Shown piece by piece: positions 8,353 to 15,369 of a stretch of 16,805 nt of DNA. The DNA lies in NCBI GenBank assembly GCA_017621295.1, contig JAGATI010000081.1, positions 1 to 16,805 of the forward strand. Direction: 5' to 3'. Both the position numbers and the translations under genes were made by a program. Position 1 is the stretch's first letter. Each line of letters opens with the position of its first letter. The notes under the pieces were generated by a model, which was given only the letters and a program-made list of their open reading frames with translations, was not told the origin of the DNA and did not search any database. The stretch comes from Clostridia bacterium. Its GTDB lineage: Bacteria; Bacillota_A; Clostridia; TANB77; CAG-508.

Positions 8353-8688
8353 CTATGATACCTTAATTTCTATATCTTTCCTAATAGGCACTATTTTTAA
8401 AACACCACTCATTTCAAATATTTTTCTTACACTTGGCTTTACATTTATCATTTCTATACTTCCACCAAATGTTTTTACTATTTTATATCTTCCTATTAAC
8501 ATTCCTATTCCTGCACTATCCATAAAAGTAACCATGCCAAAATCAAATATAACTTTTCTAGGCATATATCTCGTAATTTCATTATCAGCTTTCCTCCTTA
8601 TATCTTCTGTAGTATGATGGTCGATTTCTTCTGTTATTTGTAACAGTAAAAGCTTGTCCTCTTGAATGTATTTACTATTCAAATTCAC
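8353..8688 (-). CDS. spoIIAA: Anti-sigma-F factor antagonist SpoIIAA
   Basis: SpoIIAA is the STAS-domain partner that, when dephosphorylated by SpoIIE, displaces sigma-F from SpoIIAB. The 111-residue protein has EIDHHTTEDIRRK near 21-33 and FMDSAGIGMLIGRYK near 55-69. S58 in DSAG corresponds to the serine phosphorylated by SpoIIAB in Bacillus (also residue 58). The start is the GTG at 8688, directly after AGGAGG; a TTG two codons later has a more usual spacing and cannot be excluded. It is the first gene of the spoIIA operon, behind a Spo0A box and a sigma-H-like promoter. Confidence 0.92.
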   Translation of the reverse strand: MNLNSKYIQEDKLLLLQITEEIDHHTTEDIRRKADNEITRYMPRKVIFDFGMVTFMDSAGIGMLIGRYKIVKTFGGSIEMINVKPSVRKIFEMSGVLKIVPIRKDIEIKVS

Positions 8689-8713
8689 ACTCCTCCTTCT
8701 TTTGTTTTTTATT

Positions 8714-8742
8714 ATTATAATCCCATTTCCAGTTTTTTCCTA
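8714..8742 (-). promoter_or_regulatory. Candidate promoter of the spoIIA operon (sigma-H-like)
   Basis: On the minus strand, ATAGGAAAA (AGGA at 8738-8741) resembles a sigma-H -35 element, and GGATT (8719-8723) resembles the GAAT of its -10 with one mismatch. A sigma-A-like TATAAT (8714-8719) overlaps it but has a poor -35 (TAGGAA). spoIIA is sigma-H dependent in Bacillus. Confidence 0.45.
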
Positions 8743-8781
8743 TAGCAAAATCTAGGAAGTTTTATCGATTTATGGGAAGTT

Positions 8782-8788
8782 TTCGACA
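8782..8788 (-). promoter_or_regulatory. Spo0A box upstream of spoIIA
   Basis: TGTCGAA on the minus strand is a perfect match to the 0A box. It lies about 40 bases upstream of the putative -35, where Spo0A-P is known to activate spoIIA in Bacillus. Confidence 0.6.
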
Positions 8789-8798
8789 AAATTTGCTA

Positions 8799-8827
8799 GA
8801 CCCAATAGGGACGGGGCTTTTGGGTCA
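8799..8827 (+). repeat. Left terminal hairpin repeat of the transposase element
   Basis: The sequence contains GACCCAA and TTGGGTC arms around AGGGACGGGGC. The transposase stop codon (TGA, 8825-8827) lies inside the repeat. Confidence 0.75.
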
Positions 8828-9583
8828 CTTTAAATTTAGCATTCGTCTAAGCCTATTTCTATCAATGCCTAATATTTCACAAATCTTTCTTATTGATAAT
8901 CCACATTGTTTTTGTAGTTCCTCTACTAATTCACATAATAATTTTTTATCTTTACAAATTTCATGAATCTTTTTATTTTTACTTGTTGCAAATGCTTTTA
9001 TAATTGGTTCATGTTTTTTTAATTCTTTATTAAACTCCTTCGATTCTAAAATCTTCTTATGCATATCAATAAATTCTTCTAAATAATTCTTGCTTTCCCC
9101 AAATACTAAATTAATTACTTTTTCTGTAGCTATTCCCTTTTTCTCTATGTAATCTTTATAACTAGAATGTATATACTTTTCTGCACTTTTTACCACTTTA
9201 GCCCTAACTGGGTTATTATGAATATATACAATACAATTCAGTAAATAAGTATATTTATCAATTGGCTCACTAACAAATCTGTTTCTGAAAACATATCCTA
9301 CTCTTTCTAAAAAAGTATTGTAAAATAATGCATAACTTGTATTAACACTTCTCATAAAAGCCGACATATCTTCTGTCCTTTCACAATATAACAATATATG
9401 TGCATGATTATTCATTATGCAATACGCAATTATTGTTACATCATATTTGATTTGCTTTTTTAAAATTAACTCTTTATATTTTTTTATTAGATTGTCCTGT
9501 TTGAAAATATATTCTTTTCTGATTCCTTGTACCATTATATGAAAAAAATTTGATGAATAAAAATTTCTTGGAATTCTAGGCAA
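8825..9583 (-). CDS. IS200-like / REP-associated tyrosine transposase
   Basis: This is a 252-residue Y1 HUH transposase, which nicks and joins single-stranded DNA at hairpin ends. The HUH motif is NNHAHILL (H60 and H62) and the catalytic tyrosine is probably Y120 in VYIHNNPVRAKV. The C-terminal part (about 225-250, LSIRKICEILGIDRNRLRRM) looks like a helix-turn-helix related to the DnaA C-terminal fold, common in this transposase group and probably binding the terminal repeats. The start is a TTG at 9583 with AAGGAGG five bases upstream. The gene appears intact. Its only CGG (ATG TCG GCT, at 9361-9363) is out of frame and causes no break. Confidence 0.88.
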   Translation of the reverse strand: MPRIPRNFYSSNFFHIMVQGIRKEYIFKQDNLIKKYKELILKKQIKYDVTIIAYCIMNNHAHILLYCERTEDMSAFMRSVNTSYALFYNTFLERVGYVFRNRFVSEPIDKYTYLLNCIVYIHNNPVRAKVVKSAEKYIHSSYKDYIEKKGIATEKVINLVFGESKNYLEEFIDMHKKILESKEFNKELKKHEPIIKAFATSKNKKIHEICKDKKLLCELVEELQKQCGLSIRKICEILGIDRNRLRRMLNLK

Positions 9584-9655
9584 AATAACCTCCTTGAATA
9601 AATTCTTTTGAATTAATAAATATAAATTTTAAATTGATAACTTTGTTTTTACAAA

Positions 9656-9702
9656 TTAAAGAACTAAAATATTCATATTATAATGATATTTTAGTTCTTT
9701 AA
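9656..9702. repeat. Perfect 17-bp inverted repeat upstream of the transposase
   Basis: The arms TTAAAGAACTAAAATAT (9656-9672) and ATATTTTAGTTCTTTAA (9686-9702) are exact inverted copies with a 13-base loop. No strong T-run follows on either strand, so a simple terminator is uncertain. It may be a structure of the mobile element or a weak bidirectional terminator downstream of valS. Confidence 0.6.
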
Positions 9703-9744
9703 AAAAGTCAATTATTTTTTATCGACATTTTATTACAATATATA

Positions 9745-9775
9745 TGACCCAAAAAGCTCCGTCCCTGTCTGGGTT
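9745..9775 (-). repeat. Right terminal hairpin repeat of the transposase element
   Basis: This is an inverted copy of the repeat at 8799-8827, differing at a few positions. The bases between it and the valS stop (9776-9780) continue as GGGAC-like sequence. Confidence 0.75.
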
Positions 9776-9780
9776 TGTCC

Positions 9781-12414
9781 CTAATTTATTCCTTCTAATC
9801 TCTCTTGAGTGTTTTTAAGCATTTCTTTATACTTTGCTAATTTATCCTTTTCCTCTTGTATCTTACTTTCTGGTGCTTTATTTACAAAACCTGGATTTGA
9901 AAGCATCTTCTCAGCTCTTAATACTTCAGCTTGTAACTTTTCTTTTTCTTTTAATAATCTTTCTCTTTCTGCTTCTATATCAACTAAATCTTCAAATGGT
10001 ATATATAATTCTAAATCTTTTTGTATAATTGAAAAACTATTTTCTGGAATATTACTTCTATTTGATTGTATAACAATTTCACTTCCAAAACCTAATCTTT
10101 TAATAAAGCCTTCACTTTGCTCAATTAAATCATTATATTTTTCTGTTACAAAAATTAATTTTGATTTTTTTGAAGGATGAACATTCATGTTATTTCGTAT
10201 ATTTCTTATTTCTCCAATAATAGACTTTAAATTTTCTATTTCTTGTTCCTCTAATTCAAAATCAAATTCTTTTTTAAATTCAGGCCATTTGGAAATCATT
10301 ATACTCTCATCATTATTATACAATTTAGTATAAATCTCTTCAGTAACAAAAGGCATTATTGGATGTAACATTTTCAAACTGTATTCTAAAACTGTATTTA
10401 ATGTACCTTGAGCTTCTTTTCTCGTATTACAATTTTCATCATATAAACGAGTTTTAACAATCTCAATATACCAATCACAAAATTCGTTCCAAATAAAATC
10501 ATATATTTTTTGCACCGCTACACCTAAATCGTAATTATCAATATTGTTTGCTAGTTCTTCTGCTAATTTATTTACTTTTGATAAAATCCATTTATCTTCT
10601 ACCTGCAAATTTGACAAATCAAATTTTCCATCATAATCGTTCAAATTCATTAAAACAAATTTTGAAGCATTCCATAATTTGTTAGCAAAGTTAGCACCTT
10701 GTTCTACTTTTGCTGGTATATATCTTATATCATTTCCAAATGATATTCCTAAAATAAGTGAAAATCTTAATGCATCTGCTCCAAATTCTTCTATAACTTT
10801 TAATGGATCTACACCATTTCCAAGAGTTTTACTCATTTTTCTTCCTAGCTCATCTCTTACCATTCCATGTATTATAACATCTGAAAATGGTTTTTTATCT
10901 AAATATTCAAGTCCTGAAAAAATCATTCTTGATACCCATAAAGGTATTATGTCATAACCTGTTACTAATGTATTAGTTGGATAAAAAGTTTTTAAATCTT
11001 CTGTTTTACCTGGCCAACCCAAAGTAGAAAATGGCCACAATGCAGAACTAAACCATGTATCTAATGTATCTGGATCTTGCACTAATTTATCACATCCACA
11101 TTTTGTACACTTTTCTGGCATTTTACTTGCAACATGTATTTTGCCACATTCCTCACAATAATATGCTGGAATTCTATGTCCCCAATATAATTGACGAGAA
11201 ATACACCAATCTTGTAGGTTCTCCATCCAGTTAAAATATGTTTTATCATATTTAGATGGAATAAATCTAACATCGCCATTTTTTACTGCTTCTATTGCAG
11301 GTTTTGCAAGCTTTTCCATCTTTACAAACCATTGGTCTGAAATAGTTGGTTCTATAGTTGTTTTACATCTTTCACATTTTGCAACATTATGTGTATAATC
11401 TTCTATTTTTATTAAGTATCCTGAATCTTTTAGCATATCTACTATTACATTTCTTGCTTCATATGCATTCATTCCTTTTACTTCAGGAATCAAATCATTC
11501 ATTATTAAATTGCTATCAAAAACTTCTACAAATTCTAAGTTGTTTTTTAAACCTGCTTGATAATCGTTAGGATCATGACAAGGTGTTAATTTTACACATC
11601 CAGTACCAAATTCCATATCAACGAAAGGATCTGCTATAATTGGAATTTCTTTATTCATAATAGGTAAAATACATTTCTTTCCTATTAAGTGTTTAAATCT
11701 ATCATCTTTAGGATTTACAGCAACTCCAGTATCTCCAAGCATTGTTTCTGGTCTAGTTGTTGCAACTACTAAATATTCACTCGAATCTTTAATAGGATAT
11801 TTAATATGCCAAATGTGTGAATCTTCTTCTTTATATTCAACCTCTGCATCTGAAATTGATGTTTTACAATTAGGACACCAGTTTATCATTCTTTTACCCT
11901 TATATATATAACCTTTTTCATATAACCTTAAAAATACTGTTTCAACTGCTTTAGATAGTCCTTCATCTAATGTGAAACGGCTTCTTTCCCAATCACAAGA
12001 GCATCCCATTTTTCTTTGTTGCTTTTGTATTGTTCCACCATATTCTTTAGTCCATTCCCATGCCTTTTCTAAAAATTCTTCTCTAGTTAAATCAGATTTT
12101 TTTCTTCCCTCTTCTCGTAATTTTTGAACAACTTTCATTTCTGTAGAAATAGCTGCATGGTCTGTACCGGGAAGCCATAGAGTATTAAAACCTTGCATTC
12201 TTTTATATCTAATTAAAAAGTCTTGTATGCTGGCATCTAATGCATGTCCCATATGAAGTTTCCCTGTTACATTTGGAGGTGGCATCATAATACAGTAGCT
12301 TTCTTTTGTCTTATCCATGCTTGGTTTAAAATATCCCTTTTCTTCCCATGTTTTGTATAATTTCTCTTCAAATTCCTTTGGATTATACTTTTCATTTAAT
12401 TCGTGATTTTTCAT
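9781..12414 (-). CDS. valS: Valine--tRNA ligase
   Basis: ValRS charges tRNA-Val and hydrolyses mischarged Thr-tRNA. The 877-residue length is typical. The class I signature appears as PPPNVTGKLHMGHALD (HMGH at 54-57) and KMSKT (526-530). The editing domain lies between (VVATTRPETMLGDTGVAV near 216-233, and GTGCVKLTPCHDPNDY near 270-285). Cysteine pairs CEEC (420-423) and CTKC (436-439) suggest a zinc ribbon. The last 70 residues form the usual coiled-coil tRNA arm. The gene is unbroken, and its CGG triplets at 10515-10517 and 12167-12169 are both out of frame. Expression is controlled by the T-box upstream. AAGGGGG precedes the ATG. The TAG stop abuts the right end of the transposase element. 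Confidence 0.97.
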   Translation of the reverse strand: MKNHELNEKYNPKEFEEKLYKTWEEKGYFKPSMDKTKESYCIMMPPPNVTGKLHMGHALDASIQDFLIRYKRMQGFNTLWLPGTDHAAISTEMKVVQKLREEGRKKSDLTREEFLEKAWEWTKEYGGTIQKQQRKMGCSCDWERSRFTLDEGLSKAVETVFLRLYEKGYIYKGKRMINWCPNCKTSISDAEVEYKEEDSHIWHIKYPIKDSSEYLVVATTRPETMLGDTGVAVNPKDDRFKHLIGKKCILPIMNKEIPIIADPFVDMEFGTGCVKLTPCHDPNDYQAGLKNNLEFVEVFDSNLIMNDLIPEVKGMNAYEARNVIVDMLKDSGYLIKIEDYTHNVAKCERCKTTIEPTISDQWFVKMEKLAKPAIEAVKNGDVRFIPSKYDKTYFNWMENLQDWCISRQLYWGHRIPAYYCEECGKIHVASKMPEKCTKCGCDKLVQDPDTLDTWFSSALWPFSTLGWPGKTEDLKTFYPTNTLVTGYDIIPLWVSRMIFSGLEYLDKKPFSDVIIHGMVRDELGRKMSKTLGNGVDPLKVIEEFGADALRFSLILGISFGNDIRYIPAKVEQGANFANKLWNASKFVLMNLNDYDGKFDLSNLQVEDKWILSKVNKLAEELANNIDNYDLGVAVQKIYDFIWNEFCDWYIEIVKTRLYDENCNTRKEAQGTLNTVLEYSLKMLHPIMPFVTEEIYTKLYNNDESIMISKWPEFKKEFDFELEEQEIENLKSIIGEIRNIRNNMNVHPSKKSKLIFVTEKYNDLIEQSEGFIKRLGFGSEIVIQSNRSNIPENSFSIIQKDLELYIPFEDLVDIEAERERLLKEKEKLQAEVLRAEKMLSNPGFVNKAPESKIQEEKDKLAKYKEMLKNTQERLEGIN

Positions 12415-12642
12415 TAATATTCCCCCTTATATAAATTTATAATTAATTTAAATAATTTTTTATTTTCTATTCGCAATAAATTGAGTTTAAATGTTATTAT
12501 TCGCAGTTATTTAAATATCCATACTAGCCTATATCAATCAATTAAATAGGCGGTAACTATATCTTATATAAAAAGCTGTAAATAGTAACGTATAATTATT
12601 AAAAATATTTAAATATCTATCTAATAATAACACATTTCAATA
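12415..12642 (-). other. Post-terminator leader of valS
   Basis: These 228 bases separate the T-box terminator from the valS start, longer than usual. I see no gene. They contain a hairpin-capable repeat (GCCTAT with ATAGGC, 12527-12551) and two copies of TGCGAATA on the minus strand. The valS ribosome binding site AAGGGGG is at the low-coordinate end. Confidence 0.5.
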
Positions 12643-12690
12643 TAAAAACAACAAAATCCTCTGCCCTAACATAAGGGCGAGGATTTTGTT
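12643..12690 (-). terminator. T-box terminator hairpin
   Basis: ACAAAATCCTCGCCCT and AGGGCAGAGGATTTTGT form a long stem (arms 12674-12689 and 12651-12667) followed by TGTTTTTATA. It lies directly after the T-box motif, as expected. Confidence 0.88.
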
Positions 12691-12903
12691 ATCGCGGTAC
12701 CACCTTAATTACTAATTAAAATTTTAGTATCTCTAAAGCATATAACGTATGCTAAACGGATATACCTACTAACTTTCAATATATCAACAAAAAAGCTACC
12801 TTCAATTTTCTTTTCTATAAGAAGCTCTCAGCTATAACAACTTCTTTTCTCTTATCTAGACAGTTTAAATTTACTCCTCTTTTTTATAGTTTTTGTTTAT
12901 TAT
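12643..12903 (-). ncRNA. T-box riboswitch of valS
   Basis: The minus strand carries the classical T-box sequence AAGGTGGTACCGCG (12693-12706), followed by a long terminator hairpin. The TGGT of the antiterminator bulge would pair with an ACCA tRNA end, which fits the A discriminator of tRNA-Val. Upstream, GAGAGC and a GUA triplet in GAAGGTAGC are present; GUA is a valine codon and a possible specifier, but I did not fold stem I. Uncharged tRNA-Val should favour the antiterminator and raise valS expression. Confidence 0.9.
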
Positions 12904-12909
12904 TTTTTT

Positions 12910-12938
12910 ATATTATCATCATTTTGGTTAAATTACAA
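12910..12938 (-). promoter_or_regulatory. Promoter of the T-box/valS transcript
   Basis: On the minus strand, TTGTAA (12933-12938) is 17 bases from TAATAT (12910-12915), with an extended TG. It lies just upstream of the T-box leader. Confidence 0.6.
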
Positions 12939-12952
12939 CTATTTTTTGTTAT

Positions 12953-13141
12953 TTATAAGAAAAATATTATACAAGCACCAATAATCGCAATAATAAAACC
13001 TACAATTTTTAGTCCAAAAGATCCTTCATTTTGATCTCCAAAACTAAAAAATCTTTTAGTTAATATTCTAGAATCATATATCAAAATTACACCTATTAAT
13101 GAAAGTATTAAGCCTACAATTATTAATATTAATTTTCCCAT
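12953..13141 (-). CDS. Small two-helix membrane protein, unknown function
   Basis: The 62-residue product has two hydrophobic segments (about 3-22 and 42-62) around a short polar loop (DSRILTKRFFSFGDQNEGSF). It resembles the short, conserved membrane proteins of unknown function found in many clostridia. AAGGAAAG precedes the ATG. The start lies 11 bases after the stop of the epimerase gene, so the two probably share a transcript. No function can be assigned. Confidence 0.75.
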   Translation of the reverse strand: MGKLILIIVGLILSLIGVILIYDSRILTKRFFSFGDQNEGSFGLKIVGFIIAIIGACIIFFL

Positions 13142-13152
13142 AAACTTTCCTT

Positions 13153-14028
13153 CTATTCTTCAAAAAATTCTACTGTATATTTACATTCAAACTCTTCTTT
13201 TGGTTTTAAAACTATCATATCTGTTTTTTGTGTAAATACTCCAGTTGATTTTACTGTGTCTGCTGTAGTTTTCCAAGGCTCTATACATAAAAATGGAGCA
13301 TTTGGTTTTGACCATACTGCTAGATATGGAAATCCAGAAAAATCCATTGTTAGCACAGTCTTTTCAGTATCACGTTTTTTCAAACTTATTTTAGAAGATT
13401 TTATTCCTTTCATTATTAGTGCATCATTATTAAAAGTGTCTTTATTTATATAAATTATTCTTTTATCACTTATTCTATTTTTGGCATATTCAGTTCCAAT
13501 TAAACCATCCACCAAATATAGAAAATGAATTTTTTCTTCATCTTCTTCAAATTCTAGATAATAATTCTCGTTTTTTAAATCTTCTAGGTCTATTTTAAAT
13601 GCTGGATGTCCGCCTATACCAAATGGCATACTCGTAGTACCTACATTAATAACTTTGTATATAGTTGTTAATTTATTATCGTCTAACCTATATGTTGTAT
13701 ATAATTCAAAATCAAAAGGAAATTTTGAAATAGTGTTTTTATTACTTTTTAATACATAAGAATGAAAATTGTCTAATTTAGTAACTGGCTCAAATTCTAA
13801 ATCTCTTGCAAATCCATGTTGTGGCATCTCATATGTTTTGCCATTAATAATGGTTTGATTTTTCTTTAGTTTACCTACTGTTGGGAATAATACTGGTGAA
13901 TGTCTCTTCCAAAAAACTTTTCCATTTTCGTCTACGCACTCTTCACCTTGATGTATTCTTTCTACTCCATTTAGTTTGAAACTTATTAATTCCCCACCCA
14001 TTTTTGAAGTCAACATTTGAGTATGCAT
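13153..14028 (-). CDS. Aldose 1-epimerase family protein (LacX-like)
   Basis: This 291-residue protein belongs to the galactose-mutarotase-like superfamily, which interconverts sugar anomers. Recognisable elements are RHSPVLFPTVGKLKKN near 42-57, MPQHGFARDLEFEP near 68-81 (probable active-site histidine), FGIGGHPAFKIDLED near 135-149 (second histidine) and FLCIEPWKTTADT near 246-258 (probable catalytic glutamate). The pattern is closest to the LacX-like branch, whose substrates are poorly known. It is cytosolic, with no signal peptide. AAGGAG lies 9 bases before the ATG. A strong promoter within a perfect inverted repeat suggests a dedicated repressor. An out-of-frame CGG (GGC GGA, 13610-13612) causes no break. 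Confidence 0.88.
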   Translation of the reverse strand: MHTQMLTSKMGGELISFKLNGVERIHQGEECVDENGKVFWKRHSPVLFPTVGKLKKNQTIINGKTYEMPQHGFARDLEFEPVTKLDNFHSYVLKSNKNTISKFPFDFELYTTYRLDDNKLTTIYKVINVGTTSMPFGIGGHPAFKIDLEDLKNENYYLEFEEDEEKIHFLYLVDGLIGTEYAKNRISDKRIIYINKDTFNNDALIMKGIKSSKISLKKRDTEKTVLTMDFSGFPYLAVWSKPNAPFLCIEPWKTTADTVKSTGVFTQKTDMIVLKPKEEFECKYTVEFFEE

Positions 14029-14063
14029 ATATCCATTCTCCTTAAAATATTTTTTCTTACTAT

Positions 14064-14092
14064 ATAATATTGTGTTTTTATGTAAATGTCAA
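14064..14092 (-). promoter_or_regulatory. Strong sigma-A promoter of the epimerase gene
   Basis: On the minus strand a perfect TTGACA (14087-14092) is 17 bases from TATTAT (14064-14069), about 35 bases before the gene start. Confidence 0.8.
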
Positions 14093-14108
14093 GTGTTTTA
14101 CATAAAAA
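14075..14108. promoter_or_regulatory. Candidate operator: perfect 12-bp inverted repeat over the -35 box
   Basis: The arms TTTTTATGTAAA (14075-14086) and TTTACATAAAAA (14097-14108) are exact inverted copies around a 10-base centre that contains TTGACA. A dimeric regulator bound here would cover the promoter. Confidence 0.6.
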
Positions 14109-14215
14109 TTGTCACAATATGTTATATTTCATTGTAATTCGCATTCTATTTATATCACACTTAGCTAGTCTATAACTATTTTCTCCAAATAAAAAATAAA
14201 CCATATATCTACATT
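14109..14215 (-). other. Intergenic stretch between rhodanese and epimerase genes
   Basis: AT-rich sequence in which I see no gene and no convincing terminator; the epimerase promoter and operator lie at its low-coordinate end. Confidence 0.4.
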
Positions 14216-14557
14216 TTATCCTAAATTTTCTATTCCTCCTTCTAAATTATAAACATTTTTATATCCCAAATCATCCAAAATCTTTTTTCCTTTTAAACTT
14301 CTAACACCAGAAGCACAATACAATATAATTACTGTATCTATATCTTTTATTTTATTTACAATATCATTTTGTAATTCATATAAAGGAATACAAATAGCCC
14401 CATCTAAATGACCTTCATCATATTCCTGAATACTTCTTACATCTATAAGTTTTACATTTTGTGACTTACTAATCAAATCTAAAACTTCTTTATAACTTAA
14501 CTCATTATCCATACTTCTTGTAAAGATTCTACACACTTTTCTAAAAAACTGTTTCAT
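14216..14557 (-). CDS. Single-domain rhodanese-like protein
   Basis: This 113-residue protein is a rhodanese-fold sulfurtransferase. The active-site loop is CASGVRS with the catalytic cysteine near residue 83, preceded by LIDVRSIQEYDEGHLDGAICIPL and followed by LGYKNVYNLEGGIENLG, all typical of the family. It probably transfers sulfane sulfur from thiosulfate or persulfides in the cytoplasm; the natural partner cannot be read from the sequence. The ATG at 14557 is preferred because GGAGG lies 11 bases upstream. A GTG five codons earlier overlaps that site and leaves no spacing. Confidence 0.88.
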   Translation of the reverse strand: MKQFFRKVCRIFTRSMDNELSYKEVLDLISKSQNVKLIDVRSIQEYDEGHLDGAICIPLYELQNDIVNKIKDIDTVIILYCASGVRSLKGKKILDDLGYKNVYNLEGGIENLG

Positions 14558-14645
14558 ATTATTGTTACTCACCTCCCCAAAATAATATTTATTCTTATTT
14601 AGCTATAAAATAACTAGTACAATACTATAATTTAAATATTATCAA

Positions 14646-14686
14646 AAACAAAAAGATATCTAGTATATAATATTCTAGATATCTTT
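14646..14686 (-). terminator. Terminator after secF
   Basis: A perfect 12-bp stem, AAAGATATCTAG (14675-14686) with CTAGATATCTTT (14652-14663), is followed on the minus strand by TTGTTTTTGA. Confidence 0.8.
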
Positions 14687-14692
14687 CTTAAG

Positions 14693-15346
14693 TTATGCTT
14701 TTTTCTCTTCTTTACTTTTTAAATTTTCTAATTGTTTTGTAAATTGTATATTAGTTGCTATTATCGTTAAAACATACACAGTAAGCATAGAAGGTATAAA
14801 CATTCTATTAACTGGGCATCTTGTAATTGCTATAATACTTAATAATAAAGCTCCTGCTATAGCTAAAACAATTATTTCTTGTATAATAACCTTTGCCATT
14901 CCTAATTTTTTATATCTTATACACATATATGCTAAAATTACAAGTGTTGATATTATAATTGGTAAAACATATGGTCTTACTAAATCTCTTATTCTAAGAC
15001 TTCCTATATCAGCAATAGTAATAGCATTATCTCTATTCTCCTCTGAAATTTCATATTTTTCAATAAGCTTTTGTTTTAAACTTTCTAACTGTTCATCAGA
15101 TATTTTATTTACTTTTATAATGAAACTATCGTTAAACTTTTCTTGCTTATTTATTACTACTCTTTCTTTAGGTATTACTTCATTTACAATTTGTCTAACT
15201 TCATCTATATTATAATCTTTTCCAACATATACTTTTATTTCACGATGATTAGAATATATTACATCCACATTAAATCCTACAGTAGCAATTACAATTATTC
15301 CAATTGCAATAATAACTGCTAATACTGCATATACTATTTTCTTCAT
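14693..15346 (-). CDS. secF: Divergent, shortened SecF-like membrane protein
   Basis: SecF pairs with SecD to pull secreted proteins across the membrane using the proton gradient. This 217-residue protein has one N-terminal membrane segment (about 5-25), an extracytoplasmic domain (about 30-120) and only three further segments (about 126-144, 150-170, 180-200), where standard SecF has six in total and about 300 residues. The segment ending MLTVYVLTIIATNIQFTKQL aligns in position with the usual IGYSINDTIVVFDRI, but the conserved Asp residues are absent. SecF is assigned mainly from its place 23 bases after a SecD-like gene and the shared topology. A terminator follows, so the short length is not a window artefact, and I see no frameshift. 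Confidence 0.7.
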   Translation of the reverse strand: MKKIVYAVLAVIIAIGIIVIATVGFNVDVIYSNHREIKVYVGKDYNIDEVRQIVNEVIPKERVVINKQEKFNDSFIIKVNKISDEQLESLKQKLIEKYEISEENRDNAITIADIGSLRIRDLVRPYVLPIIISTLVILAYMCIRYKKLGMAKVIIQEIIVLAIAGALLLSIIAITRCPVNRMFIPSMLTVYVLTIIATNIQFTKQLENLKSKEEKKA

Positions 15347-15369
15347 ATATTAAACCCTCTCTTTAATTA

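Larger units (their letters stand above)
8799..9775 (-). mobile_element. IS200-like (REP-associated type) transposase element with hairpin ends
   Basis: The element consists of one HUH transposase gene between inverted, hairpin-capable ends. The left end (8799-8827, plus strand) and the right end (9745-9775, minus strand) share AGGGACGG(G/A)GCTTTT followed by GGGTCA. Each end can fold on itself (GACCCAA with TTGGGTC on the left, ACCCA with TGGGT on the right). The right end abuts the valS stop codon, and the left end lies 10 bases upstream of the Spo0A box. No target-site duplication is evident, as expected for this class. Confidence 0.7.

Noticed and set aside
9656..9702. CRISPR or tandem repeat array
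   Set aside because: Only a single inverted repeat is present; no regularly spaced direct repeats were seen anywhere in the window.
11082..11279. 65-residue minus-strand frame inside valS
   Set aside because: It lies wholly within the well-supported valS frame and has no ribosome binding site or family likeness.
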